Shown piece by piece: positions 16,678 through 26,516 of a stretch of DNA of 64,000 nt. Each line of letters starts with the position of its first letter. The first letter of the stretch is position 1. Both the position numbers and the translations under genes were made by a program. Below the pieces are notes generated by a model. That model was not told the origin of the DNA. It searched no databases and worked only from the letters and a program-made list of their open reading frames with translations. Origin of the DNA: JAICXG01 sp036494545 (lineage in GTDB: Bacteria > Verrucomicrobiota > Verrucomicrobiia > Chthoniobacterales > UBA10450); NCBI GenBank assembly GCA_036494545.1, contig DASXOB010000022.1, positions 372,001-436,000 of the forward strand, in the 5' to 3' direction.

Positions 16678-19600
16678 TTATCCGGCCGTGTATTGGGCGC
16701 GGTCGGAGACGCCAAGTGCTGGTTCCCAGTTCAGGCTGGGTGGCGTCGGTTTTTTGCCTCGCACGCGCAGGCGATCGAGTGCGAGATAAATTACCGGCGT
16801 GGTGTACAGTGTGAGCACCTGCGAGACAAGCAGGCCGCCAACGATCGCGATGCCTAACGGCTGGCGCAATTCACTTCCCACACCCATGCCGATGGCGAGG
16901 GGCACCGCACCGAACATCGCCGCCATCGTCGTCATCATGATTGGCCGAAACCGAACGAGTGACGCTTCGTAAATCGATTCCTCCGGGCTCAATCCTTCGT
17001 GACGCTCAGCCTCAAGAGCAAAGTCAACCATCATGATCGCGTTCTTCTTCACGATCCCAATGAGGAGAATGATGCCAATCGTGGAGACGAGCGAGAGTTC
17101 GTCGCCGGTTACCAGCATGGCGAGGAGCGCGCCGAGGCCAGCTGAAGGCAACGTCGAGAGAATCGTTAGGGGATGAATCAAACTTTCGTAGAGCATCCCG
17201 AGCACGATATAGACCGCGATCAGGGCGGTGAGAATGAGCAGCGGCTGGGTGGACAGCGACGCCTGGAAAACCTCCGCCGTGCCCGCGAAATTTCCGCGGA
17301 TGCTGCTCGGCATGCGCAGTTCGCGCGCCGCTTTTTCAATAAGTTGGGTCGCTTCCCCTAGCGACACGCCCGGGGCGGTGTTAAACGACAGCGTGACGCA
17401 TGGGAATTGGCCCTGATGATTGACCGAGAGCGGCGTGTTGGTGGTTTCAAAGTGCGCGATCGTGCCCAGCGGCACCTGATTTCCGCCGGGTGACTTGACG
17501 TAAATCTTGTCGAGCGAGCTGGGCGAAAGTTGGAAGCGCGGGTCGACCTCGAGCACGACATGATATTGGTTTTGCTGTGTGTAGATGATCGAGACCTGGC
17601 GCTGACCGAATGCGCTGTAGAGCGTGCTATCGACCGCGTCTGGTTGAATGCCGAGACGCGCCGCAGCATCGCGATCGATCACAACGTTCTCCTGCAAGCC
17701 GCGAAACTGCTGGTCGCTCGTCGCGTCTTTGATCTGGGGATATTGCTTCAGTTTCGCGACCAGGCGCGGCGCCCAAGTGTTCAGCTCCTCGATATTTTGA
17801 TCGATTAGGGCGTATTGATACATTGCTTTCGAGGAGCGACCGCCAACACGAATGTCCTGACCCGGCACGAGAAAAAGATACGCGGCCGGAATTTTCGAAA
17901 GCTTCCGCCGCAATCGCGCGATAACTGCGCCGGCAGAATCGCTGCGCTCGTCCTTGCCGCGACCTTCGGGTTTCAGCGAAATGAACATTCGTGCGTTGTT
18001 CAAGGCCGAGCCGCTGCCGCCGCCGAAGAACGAACCGACCGCCTGCACCGCCGGATCGCTCATGACGATCTTCACGACCTCCTGCTGTTTCGCTTTCATC
18101 GCCTCGAAGGAAATGTCCTGCGCGGCTTCGGTCGTCCCCATCAATTGGCCGGTGTCCTGTTGCGGGAAAAATCCTTTCGGCACGACGAAGTACAGCCAAA
18201 CCGTGGCGACGATCACGAGCGCGGTGACGATGAGCATGGTGTATTCATGGTCGAGCACCCACTGCAGCGTCCGCGCATAGAATTGGTGGACTGCGTCGAA
18301 CGCTCGCTCGCTCGTCCGATGGAAACGGCTCCGTTTTTCCTGGGGATTATCGCGCCGGAGGAAGCGACTGCATAGCATTGGGGTAAGCGTGAGACTAACG
18401 AGCCCGGAAACGATAATCGCCGCGCTCAGAGTGACGGCAAACTCGTGAAAGAGGCGCCCGATCAATCCGCCCATGAAAAGCAACGGAATGAAAACCGCGA
18501 CCAACGAGATGCTAATCGAGATGACAGTAAAGCCGATCTGGCGAGCGCCCTTCAACGCGGCTTCGAGAGGCGTGTCACCTTTCTCAATGAAGCGAACGAT
18601 GTTCTCGATCACCACGATGGCGTCATCGACCACGAAACCGGTCGAGACGGTCAGGGCCATAAGCGAAAGGTTGTCGAGGCTGTAACCGAGCAGCCACATC
18701 ACGCCGAAAGTGCCGGCGAGCGCGAGCGGCATCGTGATCCCCGAGATGAACGTGGGCCAAAAGCGCCGGAGAAAAAGAAACATCACCATCACGACCAGTC
18801 CCATCGTGATCACAAGCGTGAGTTGCACGTCGTTGACCGAGGCGCGGATCGTCGTCGTGCGATCGTGCATCACGTCGAGGCGCACGCTCGGCGGCAGCCA
18901 GGTGCGGAGCTGCGGGAGGAGCGCGTTGATCTGGTCGGTGGTCGCAACCACGTTCGCGTCGGGTTGCTTGAAGACGATCAGGAGGACCGCCCGCTTGTTG
19001 TTGAAGAGGCCGGCTTGTTGCGTGTTTTCCGGGCCATCGATCGCGTTGCCGACATCGCGTAACGGCACCGCGGCGCCGTTGTGCTGCGCGACGATGATCG
19101 GCAAATATTGATCGGCTTGGAGCAATTGGTCATTGCTAGTGACGACGTAGCGCCGCGTTTCGCCATCGAGCGCGCCTTTTGGCTCGTTCACGTTTACCTG
19201 TGAGAGTTTTTGCCGGATGTCCTCGATGCTCAGTCCCATCGAGGCGAGCGCGACCGGATTCATCTGCACGCGCACGGCTGACTTCGCACCGCCGCCGATG
19301 ATCACCTGACTCACTCCATCGATCTGGCTAATGCGCTGACCGATGATTTGGTCGGCGAGATTGTAAACCTGCGAGAGCGGCTGCGAGTCGGAAGTCATCG
19401 CCAGCACCATGATGGGCGCGTCCGATGGGTTGATTTTGCGATAGGAAGGTGGATTCGGCAGGCCGGTCGGTAGTTCGCCCGCCGCGGCGTTGATTGCGCT
19501 TTCCACGTCTCGCGCCGCACCGTTGATGTCGCGACTGAGATCGAACTGGATCGTAATGCTTGAGCCGCCTAACGAACTCACGGAAGTGATCTCGCTCACA

Positions 19601-19827
19601 CCTGCGATCTGCGAGAAGCGGCGCTCGAGCGGTGCGGCGAGAGAGGAAGCGGCCGTCTGCGGATCGACCCCCGGTTCCTGCGCGCTCACATTGATCGTCG
19701 GGTAATCGACCTTCGGCAGCGGCGCGACAGGCAGGAAATGATATGCCACCGCGCCAAGAATCAGAATTCCCGCGGCAAGCAACGACGTCCCGACCGGCCG
19801 TCGAATGAATGGCTCGGAGACGTTCAT
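16678..19827 (-). CDS. RND multidrug efflux permease (MdtB/MdtC-like), second copy
   Basis: Inner-membrane proton-driven drug exporter of the HAE1/AcrB class, 1049 residues. It starts MNVSEPFIRRPVGTSLL and has the usual 12-helix plan with two large periplasmic loops. The proton-relay Asp-Asp pair is in helix 4 (STGFVVDDAIVVIEN), and the distal GIVKKNAIMMVDFALE motif is intact. The start overlaps the stop of the upstream symporter by ATGA. Together with the other RND gene at 21896-25117 it resembles an MdtB/MdtC pair that would form a mixed trimer with the fusion protein at 25164-26360. No TolC-type outer-membrane gene is in the window. Two uptake-like words lie within it. Confidence 0.93.
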   Translation of the reverse strand: MNVSEPFIRRPVGTSLLAAGILILGAVAYHFLPVAPLPKVDYPTINVSAQEPGVDPQTAASSLAAPLERRFSQIAGVSEITSVSSLGGSSITIQFDLSRDINGAARDVESAINAAAGELPTGLPNPPSYRKINPSDAPIMVLAMTSDSQPLSQVYNLADQIIGQRISQIDGVSQVIIGGGAKSAVRVQMNPVALASMGLSIEDIRQKLSQVNVNEPKGALDGETRRYVVTSNDQLLQADQYLPIIVAQHNGAAVPLRDVGNAIDGPENTQQAGLFNNKRAVLLIVFKQPDANVVATTDQINALLPQLRTWLPPSVRLDVMHDRTTTIRASVNDVQLTLVITMGLVVMVMFLFLRRFWPTFISGITMPLALAGTFGVMWLLGYSLDNLSLMALTVSTGFVVDDAIVVIENIVRFIEKGDTPLEAALKGARQIGFTVISISISLVAVFIPLLFMGGLIGRLFHEFAVTLSAAIIVSGLVSLTLTPMLCSRFLRRDNPQEKRSRFHRTSERAFDAVHQFYARTLQWVLDHEYTMLIVTALVIVATVWLYFVVPKGFFPQQDTGQLMGTTEAAQDISFEAMKAKQQEVVKIVMSDPAVQAVGSFFGGGSGSALNNARMFISLKPEGRGKDERSDSAGAVIARLRRKLSKIPAAYLFLVPGQDIRVGGRSSKAMYQYALIDQNIEELNTWAPRLVAKLKQYPQIKDATSDQQFRGLQENVVIDRDAAARLGIQPDAVDSTLYSAFGQRQVSIIYTQQNQYHVVLEVDPRFQLSPSSLDKIYVKSPGGNQVPLGTIAHFETTNTPLSVNHQGQFPCVTLSFNTAPGVSLGEATQLIEKAARELRMPSSIRGNFAGTAEVFQASLSTQPLLILTALIAVYIVLGMLYESLIHPLTILSTLPSAGLGALLAMLVTGDELSLVSTIGIILLIGIVKKNAIMMVDFALEAERHEGLSPEESIYEASLVRFRPIMMTTMAAMFGAVPLAIGMGVGSELRQPLGIAIVGGLLVSQVLTLYTTPVIYLALDRLRVRGKKPTPPSLNWEPALGVSDRAQYTAG

Positions 19828-21134
19828 GACGCGCTCTCGGGCCGGGTTTCAAGCTCACGTGCGTCAACAACGACGATCTCCGGTGCCTGCTCAGCTTGAG
19901 TCTCGTAATTCGTACATCCTCGCGAGATGAGCACGGCCGCAGCGAGATCGCCAGTGGTGTTCAACACGGTTGCGAATACGTCAGGGATCGCATCGACGGC
20001 GATCAGGATTCCGATGCCACTGGCGGGAAGGCCGATGGCGAGAAATAGGGGTGTGAGCATGATGAACGCGCCGCGCGGAACGCCCGGCACGGCGAAGGCC
20101 AGGAACACCGCGGCGAAAGCGATCGTAGCCATGCTGCCGGCGTGGAGTGGCACCGCGTAGAACCAGGCGACGAAGAGCGCGCCAATTGTCCACGACACGG
20201 GTGCGGCAATCTTGAATGTCGAGACGGCCAGGGGCAGGACGAAGCCAGTGACAGGTGCAGGCAATTCGAGTTTCTCCTCGGCGCTTTCGACGAGCGCCGG
20301 CAGCGACGCGATCGACGAACTCGAACTGAAAGCGATCAGTTGCGGCGGCAATGCGGCACGCGCGAAACGACCCATCGGCATGCGGCCCGCAACTGCGACG
20401 ACCGGATAGAGCAACAACGCAACGGCCACAGATGTTACTGAGTAGGCGACGACGTAAAAGCCAATCGCGCCCGCCAGCGTAGCGCCGGCATGCACAGCGA
20501 GTGGAAGGACAAGCGCGAACACGCCGAGCGGCGCAACGAGAATCACCCAACGAACAAGGATGAGCATTGCCTCGCTCAGAGCGCAAAAAAAGCGCGTCAG
20601 CGTCTGACGCGACGCCTCGGGCGAGCGCGCAATCGCGAGCGCGAGGAGAAGAGTGAACAGGATCAGCGGCATCATCGCCCCGTTCGCGGCGGCAGCGATC
20701 GGATTTGCAGGCAGAAGCGAGACGAGCCACGCCGAGAACGTCTGCGCCTTTCCTTCCGCTGAAATCTCCTGCACCGCTTCGACTGCGCCCGCTGGAAGCT
20801 GCAGAGCGCCGTGCGCAGGCAGAAGCGCAAAGATCACGGCCGCGGTCGGGACAACAACGGCCGCGACGCCGATAAGGAGCAGCACAAACGTAAGCAGCGT
20901 TCGTCCGCCCAGACGGCCGATCGCCTTAATGTCCGAAACCGATGCGAGGCCGGTGATCAGCAGCGAAACGACGAGCGGAATCACAGTCATCCGAATGGCG
21001 TTCACCCAGAGCGTGCCAATCGGTGCAATCGCGTCAACGACGCTGATCAGTCGCGGATTGTTCGATGACGCCACAATGACGCCGAGCGTGATCGCGCTGA
21101 TGAGCGCAAGAAGGACGCGCGTGCTCTCTTTCAT
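19824..21134 (-). CDS. Dicarboxylate/amino acid:cation symporter (DAACS family)
   Basis: Secondary transporter of the GltP/DctA fold, 436 residues with multiple membrane helices and two re-entrant loops. Hairpin 1 carries the serine-rich signature (SSSSSIASLPALVESAEE). Hairpin 2 and TM8 carry GIGILIAVDAIPDVFATVLN followed by GDLAAA. The central NMDGT motif of TM7 is replaced by VSTFKIAAPVSW, so substrate or cation use may differ from classical glutamate or C4-dicarboxylate carriers. The start at 21134 overlaps the SDR stop (TGATG) and the stop overlaps the next RND start, so it is locked into the efflux operon. Confidence 0.85.
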   Translation of the reverse strand: MKESTRVLLALISAITLGVIVASSNNPRLISVVDAIAPIGTLWVNAIRMTVIPLVVSLLITGLASVSDIKAIGRLGGRTLLTFVLLLIGVAAVVVPTAAVIFALLPAHGALQLPAGAVEAVQEISAEGKAQTFSAWLVSLLPANPIAAAANGAMMPLILFTLLLALAIARSPEASRQTLTRFFCALSEAMLILVRWVILVAPLGVFALVLPLAVHAGATLAGAIGFYVVAYSVTSVAVALLLYPVVAVAGRMPMGRFARAALPPQLIAFSSSSSIASLPALVESAEEKLELPAPVTGFVLPLAVSTFKIAAPVSWTIGALFVAWFYAVPLHAGSMATIAFAAVFLAFAVPGVPRGAFIMLTPLFLAIGLPASGIGILIAVDAIPDVFATVLNTTGDLAAAVLISRGCTNYETQAEQAPEIVVVDARELETRPESAS

Positions 21135-21894
21135 CACATCATCAGGTCGCCGCCGTTAATATCGAAGGACGCGCCGGTGATGTAGCCAACCGCCTCCGAA
21201 GCGGCAAAGCAGATCAAGTCGGCGACCTCGCGCGCAGTGCCGAGACGCGGGACCGGATAACTCGCGGCGAGCTTCTGCAACAACTCGTCATCCGCATTTT
21301 CGCGAGTCAGCTCGGTATCAATCATCCCGGGACAGACGGCGTTCACGGTAATGCCGAACTTGCCGAGCTCTTTCGCTGCGGCGCGTGTCAGGCCAAGCAG
21401 ACCTGCCTTCGAAGCGGTATAGTGCGCGCCGCCGAGTGTGCTGACCGTCCGCCCTGCGGATGAAGAGATATTGATAATGCGGCCATAGTTTTGCGCGCGC
21501 ATCGTGGGAAGGGCCGCCTTCGTTAGCAGAATGGAGCGGTGAGATTGACCTCCAGTGCCGCGCGCCATTCATCGGGAGTGAGGTCAGCAAATCGTGTCGA
21601 GAGCGCGAGCGCCGCGTTGTTCACGATGATATCGAGGCGACCGAAGCGCTCAATTGTCATTCGCACAATTTCTTGCGCTACCCCGACCACAGTTAAGTCG
21701 CCCAGCGCGGCGAGAACGCGTTCCCCGATTGACTTCGCGAGATCCTCCGCGCGGGCGCGATCGCGCACATTTACCGCCACAGCGGCACCACGCTCGTGAA
21801 AGCGCTCCGCCGCAGCGCGGCCCAGTCCGCGCCAGGCACCGGTTACGATAACCACACGCCCGGCGAAGTCCTGCGCTGAAACCTGGCCGCGCAT
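21134..21894 (-). pseudogene. Short-chain dehydrogenase/reductase (FabG-like), single-base frameshift
   Basis: Two reading frames together make one normal SDR of about 253 residues. The first (from ATG 21894) holds the NAD(P)-binding TGAWRGLGRA and NNAALAL motifs and ends EVNLTAPFC-stop near 21523. The second continues LLTKAALPTM, then NISSSAGR with the catalytic Ser, YTASKAG with Tyr and Lys, and ends FDINGGDLMM. Adding one C in the run at about 21528-21532 would restore APFLLTKAAL, so one base appears lost. The break is next to TCGTTAGC, a one-base variant of the uptake-like word. Either a recent frameshift or a sequencing error. It starts 2 bases after the RND stop and overlaps the symporter start. 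Confidence 0.8.
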
Positions 21895-21895
21895 C

Positions 21896-24800
21896 TCAAT
21901 ACCCGCGTTCCTCATTGTGGCTTTCGTTGGCATGGACACCCACAAGTGCCGGCTCGGCTTCGGCCTGTGGTTCGCCAGGATCAGTTCGAAGCGGCAATTC
22001 CGCTTGCTCGAGGCGTCCGCGACGCCGGCGCTCTTCCCACCAGCTCCGCATTCGCTCCATATAAAGGTAGATCACCGGCGTGGTATAGAGGGTGAGGAAT
22101 TGCGAGAGAAGCAGACCGCCGACGATGGAAATGCCTAACGGACGACGCAGCTCGCTGCCGGTGTTGTGCTCGAGGGCGAGAGGAAGCGCGCCTAACAATG
22201 CCGCGGCGGTCGTCATCATAATCGGACGAAAGCGCAGCAGACACGCCTGGTAGATCGATTCCTCGGGAGAAAGGCCTTCGTTGCGTTCGGCTTCGAGAGC
22301 GAAATCGATCATCATGATCGCGTTCTTTTTTACGATGCCGATAAGAAGGATAATGCCGATGAGCGCGACTAGCGAAAAGTCGGTCCGGCAGATCAAGAGC
22401 GCGAGAAGCGCCCCGACGCCGGCACTCGGCAGGGTCGAAAGAATCGTCAGCGGATGAATGTAGCTTTCGTAAAGCACGCCGAGGACGATATAGATCACGA
22501 TCACAGCGGCCAGGATGAGGAGCGGCTCACTCGTTAGGCTGGACCGGAATTCGGCGGCCGCACCGGTAAAAGAAGTCGCGATCGTGTCAGGCAATCCAAT
22601 TTCCTTCTCAGCCTTTTCAATCGCCGGAATGGCATGGCTGAGAGAGCTGCCGTTGCGCAAATTAAAGGAAATGGTCGCGGCCGGGAATTGTCCCTGGTGC
22701 GGGATGGAGAGCGGCGTGTTGCTCTCGTGCATGGTGGCAAAAAAGCTCAACGGCACCGGTTCGCCCGTGCTCGATTTGACGTAGATCTTATCGAGTACCT
22801 TCGGCGAGGAACGAAACTGCGGCTCGACTTCGAGAATGACGCGAAACTGGTTTGATTGCGTGAAAATAATTGAGACCTGTCGCTGGCCGAAAGCATCGTA
22901 AAGCGTGTCGTCGATCGCCTGCGTGAGCACGTTCAGGCGCGAAGCCTTCTCGCGATCGACATCAATGTTCAGCTGCAAGCCGTTGACTTGTTGATCGCTT
23001 GCCACATCAGCCAGCTGTGGAAGCTGTCCCAGTTTTTGCACGAGCTTGGGCGTCCACTGCGCCAACTCCGCCGCGTCGGCATCCTGGAGAATATATTGGT
23101 ATTGAGTTCGGCTGACGCGCGCATCGATCTGCAAATCCTGCGCCGCCTGCATGTAGAGCGAAATACCTTCAACCCCGCGCGTTTTGCCGCGCAACCGGTC
23201 GATAATTTCCTGCGCGGTCGCACTTCGTTGGTCATGCGGCTTGAGCACGATGTAGAGCCGCGCGGTATTGACGGTCGGGTTCACCGTTCCGGCGCCGACT
23301 GAGGCCGAAACACTCTCCACATCCGGATCCTGCCTAACGATATCGGAGATGGCGTGGACGTGCTCCATCATGGCCCTGAAGGAAATGTCTTCGGCCGCGT
23401 CGGTTACCCCGACGATCACGCCAGTGTCCTGTTGCGGCAGCAGACCTTTTGGAACGACGATGTATAGGAAAATCGTCACGCCCAGAGCGATGAAAAACAC
23501 ATTGAGGGTGAAGCCCTGATGCTTCAGCACCCAACGGAGGCCGGTTTCGTATAAGTTGCGGAAGCGCTCGAAATAGTCCTCCGTCGCGCGCAAGAAGCGG
23601 TTCTCGTGCGCTCGATCCTCGCCACTCTCCGGCTTGAGCAATTTCGCGCACATCATCGGGGTGAGCGTCAGGCTAACGAACGCCGAAACCACGACCGCGA
23701 CCGACATGGTGATGGCAAATTCACGGAATAGGCGGCCGACGATTCCGGTCATGAAAAGAAGCGGAATGAAAACCGCGATGAGCGAAACGCTGAGCGAGAC
23801 AACGGTGAAACCAATCTGCCGCGCGCCTTTCAGGGCCGCTTCCAAAGGCGTGTCGCCAGCTTCAATGAAGCGCACGATGTTTTCGATCATTACGATCGCG
23901 TCGTCGACCACAAAGCCGGTCGAAATCGTAAGGGCCATCAGCGAAAGGTTGTCGAGGGAGAAGCCGGCGAGATACATGACCCCGAAGGTCCCGATAAGTG
24001 ACAACGGCAGAGCCACGCTCGTGATTACCGTTGCCCAGAGTTTTCGCAGGAAAACGAACATCACCATGACGACAAGCGCGATCGTAAGAAGCAAAGTGAA
24101 CTGCACGTCGCTGACCGAGGCGCGGATCGTTTCCGTGCGATCGGCGAGGATCGAAACGTGGACGGACGGCGGCAGCGTGCTGGTCAACTTCGGCAGCAGC
24201 GCCTTCACGCTGTTGACCGTTTGAATGATGTTTGCGCCTGGCTGCCGCTGGATGTCGAGGAGCACCGCAGGCTGCTCGCGTTGCTTGTTCGCAACCCATG
24301 CGCCTAACTGATCGTTCTCGACGCTATCGATTACCCTCGCGATATCGCCGAGTCGGATCGGCGCGCCATTCTTGTAAGCAACGATGATCGGCTTGTAAGC
24401 CTCGGCGGAAAAAATCTGATCATTCGATCCGATCGTAAACGATTGTTCCCGGCCATTGAAGCTTCCTTTTGGCGAATTGACGTTCGCCTGGCCGAGGATG
24501 GTGCGAACATCTTCGAGGCTTAGGCCTAACGATGAGATCGCCGCCGGATTCACCTGCACGCGCACGGCCGGCTTCTGATTTCCCTCGATCGTGACCAGGC
24601 CAACTCCGCTGACTTCGCTCAGCTTTTGCGCAAGGAGCGTGTCGGCAAAATCATTCACTCGGTCGAGCGGCAATGAGTCCGAGGTAATTGCCAACGTAAG
24701 AATCGGTGTGTCGGCGGGATTGACCTTGTTGTATTTCGGCGGGTTTGGCAGATCCTTCGGCAAATAACCGGTCGCGACATTGATCGCGGCCTGCACGTCC

Positions 24801-25117
24801 TGGGCGGCAACATCGATCGGACGATCGAGCACAAACTGCAGGGTGATCGTGGAAGTGCCAAACGAACTCGTCGAGTTCATCGAAGCCAGCCCGCTGATTT
24901 GTCCGAACTGCCGCTCGAGTGGAGTGGTGATCGACGAGACCATCACATCCGCACTCGCTCCAGGATAAATGGTCGTGACCTCAATCGTCGGAAAATCGAC
25001 CGCCGGCAGGGCGGAAATCGGAAGGAGCTTGTAGCCTAACAATCCCAGCAAGATGACTCCGATCATGAGGAGCGAAGTCGCAACAGGCCGACGAATGAAT
25101 GGCTCGGAAATGCTCAT
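21896..25117 (-). CDS. RND multidrug efflux permease (MdtB/MdtC-like), first copy
   Basis: Inner-membrane drug/proton antiporter, 1073 residues, starting MSISEPFIRRPVATSLL. Helix 4 has the proton-relay STGFVVDDAIVMIEN and the C-terminal half has GIVKKNAIMMIDFALE. The two large periplasmic loops are of normal size. The C-terminal tail is rich in Arg/Glu (WEERRRRGRLEQAEL). It lies 46 bases downstream of the membrane-fusion protein gene and directly upstream of the SDR gene, with only one base between its TGA and the next ATG. It is similar to, but clearly diverged from, the RND gene at 16678-19827, as expected for an MdtB/MdtC-like pair. Three exact uptake-like words lie inside. Confidence 0.93.
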   Translation of the reverse strand: MSISEPFIRRPVATSLLMIGVILLGLLGYKLLPISALPAVDFPTIEVTTIYPGASADVMVSSITTPLERQFGQISGLASMNSTSSFGTSTITLQFVLDRPIDVAAQDVQAAINVATGYLPKDLPNPPKYNKVNPADTPILTLAITSDSLPLDRVNDFADTLLAQKLSEVSGVGLVTIEGNQKPAVRVQVNPAAISSLGLSLEDVRTILGQANVNSPKGSFNGREQSFTIGSNDQIFSAEAYKPIIVAYKNGAPIRLGDIARVIDSVENDQLGAWVANKQREQPAVLLDIQRQPGANIIQTVNSVKALLPKLTSTLPPSVHVSILADRTETIRASVSDVQFTLLLTIALVVMVMFVFLRKLWATVITSVALPLSLIGTFGVMYLAGFSLDNLSLMALTISTGFVVDDAIVMIENIVRFIEAGDTPLEAALKGARQIGFTVVSLSVSLIAVFIPLLFMTGIVGRLFREFAITMSVAVVVSAFVSLTLTPMMCAKLLKPESGEDRAHENRFLRATEDYFERFRNLYETGLRWVLKHQGFTLNVFFIALGVTIFLYIVVPKGLLPQQDTGVIVGVTDAAEDISFRAMMEHVHAISDIVRQDPDVESVSASVGAGTVNPTVNTARLYIVLKPHDQRSATAQEIIDRLRGKTRGVEGISLYMQAAQDLQIDARVSRTQYQYILQDADAAELAQWTPKLVQKLGQLPQLADVASDQQVNGLQLNIDVDREKASRLNVLTQAIDDTLYDAFGQRQVSIIFTQSNQFRVILEVEPQFRSSPKVLDKIYVKSSTGEPVPLSFFATMHESNTPLSIPHQGQFPAATISFNLRNGSSLSHAIPAIEKAEKEIGLPDTIATSFTGAAAEFRSSLTSEPLLILAAVIVIYIVLGVLYESYIHPLTILSTLPSAGVGALLALLICRTDFSLVALIGIILLIGIVKKNAIMMIDFALEAERNEGLSPEESIYQACLLRFRPIMMTTAAALLGALPLALEHNTGSELRRPLGISIVGGLLLSQFLTLYTTPVIYLYMERMRSWWEERRRRGRLEQAELPLRTDPGEPQAEAEPALVGVHANESHNEERGY

Positions 25118-25163
25118 CGCTTAACCATTGGCCGGGGTCGCTCTTGCCTAACGGACGCTTGGC

Positions 25164-26360
25164 TCACGATTTCCCTCGATGGCCGTGTGGACTCGGAGTC
25201 TTTTCGCCTGCGGCCTGTTGCTTCCTCGGTGGCCCAACCAGCTCGACGTGAGCGCCTGGCTGTAATTTGTATTGGCCATCGACCACCACCTCCTGGCCAG
25301 GAGTGAGGCCGCTGTTAATCACCGTTTGACCATTCTCGGTCGGACCCACTTTCACGGTTTGCATCGCCACCGTTTTGTCCGACTTAATGATATACGCGTA
25401 GGAACCTTGCGGCCCGCGTTGCACTACTTGCGCCGGCACGACAGTCGCGTCTTTCTGCGTTTTCAGCACAAGTCGCGCGTTGACGAATTTTCCCGGCCAA
25501 AGTTTCAGATCCTCGTTTGGGAATATCGCTTTGAGCTTTACCGTCCCCGTTGCCTGATCGATCTCGTTGTCGATCACCGAAAGCGTGCCTTGGCCGAGCG
25601 GGGCCGTGTTTCCGCGATCGAGCGCCTCCACCGGAAGACTACCCGATGCGTTGCCCTGGTTCAGCAATTCCTGCAAATCCTGCTCGGGCAATGTGAAGAC
25701 TACCGAGATCGGTTTCAGCTGCGTGATGACGACGATGCCGTTCGTGTCGGCGGCATGGATGACGTTACCCGCATCGACCATCCGAATTCCGATGCGCCCA
25801 TTGATCGGCGACTTGATCTGCGTGTAATCAAGCTGCGTCCGCGCGGTCTCGATTGCCGCTGCATCGGCCTCGACCGTTCCCTTGAATTGGTCGGCCGTAA
25901 ACTTCGACGTGTCGTAGGTCTGCTGGTCGATGACCTGCTTTTTGATCAGGTCGGTATTTCGCGCCAAAACCACTTGAGCGTTACCGAGCTGGGCTTCGTC
26001 CCCCGCCTTTTTCGCGATCGCCTGATCTAGCGCCGCCTGATAGGGCCGCGGATCCACTACCGCCAGCAGGTCGCCTGTTTTTATATCCTGCCCTTCCTTG
26101 AAAAGGACCTGTGTCAGCTCGCCATCAACACGTGTCCGGACGGTGACGGTGTTGAATGCCTGTACCGTACCGAGACCATCGAGGTAAATCGGCACGTCCT
26201 TTTGCTCGACCTTTCCCGCAACAACCGGAATCGGACCGGCGCTCGCCCCGCTTCGCCCGCTCGAGGCCGCCTTGTTGGGTTCCTCCCCCCGGTGGCCGAA
26301 CCACCAGACGCAAAGCAAGATCGCGACTCCAATTACGAGCCAGAGGTATCGTTTAGACAT
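25164..26360 (-). CDS. RND efflux membrane-fusion protein (MdtA-like)
   Basis: Periplasmic adaptor linking an RND pump to an outer-membrane channel, 398 residues. An N-terminal anchor (RYLWLVIGVAILLCVWWF) is followed by a linker, the first lipoyl half (YLDGLGTVQAFNTVTVRTRV), a coiled-coil hairpin (near ALDQAIAKKAGDEAQL), and the second lipoyl half (YTQIKSPINGRIGIRMVDAG). The beta-barrel and membrane-proximal domains and a Lys/Gln-rich tail complete it. The start at 26360 is chosen because the signal/anchor begins there; the frame extends 100 codons upstream without homology. It heads the operon MFP, RND, SDR, DAACS, RND. The variant word CCTAACGG lies between it and the first RND gene. Confidence 0.92.
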   Translation of the reverse strand: MSKRYLWLVIGVAILLCVWWFGHRGEEPNKAASSGRSGASAGPIPVVAGKVEQKDVPIYLDGLGTVQAFNTVTVRTRVDGELTQVLFKEGQDIKTGDLLAVVDPRPYQAALDQAIAKKAGDEAQLGNAQVVLARNTDLIKKQVIDQQTYDTSKFTADQFKGTVEADAAAIETARTQLDYTQIKSPINGRIGIRMVDAGNVIHAADTNGIVVITQLKPISVVFTLPEQDLQELLNQGNASGSLPVEALDRGNTAPLGQGTLSVIDNEIDQATGTVKLKAIFPNEDLKLWPGKFVNARLVLKTQKDATVVPAQVVQRGPQGSYAYIIKSDKTVAMQTVKVGPTENGQTVINSGLTPGQEVVVDGQYKLQPGAHVELVGPPRKQQAAGEKTPSPHGHRGKS

Positions 26361-26516
26361 AGGAAAATGCTGGCCCGCCTCGTCTATCGACAGCCAAACA
26401 GACCGCGCGGTTTCGAAAATCTTTGCCGCCTCGAATGAAAGTTCGTTTTGTGCACGTTGTTTGGTGGCAAAGGCGCACGGATTTGCCAGCGGCCATGCGA
26501 CCGCGCAACCTTCGGA

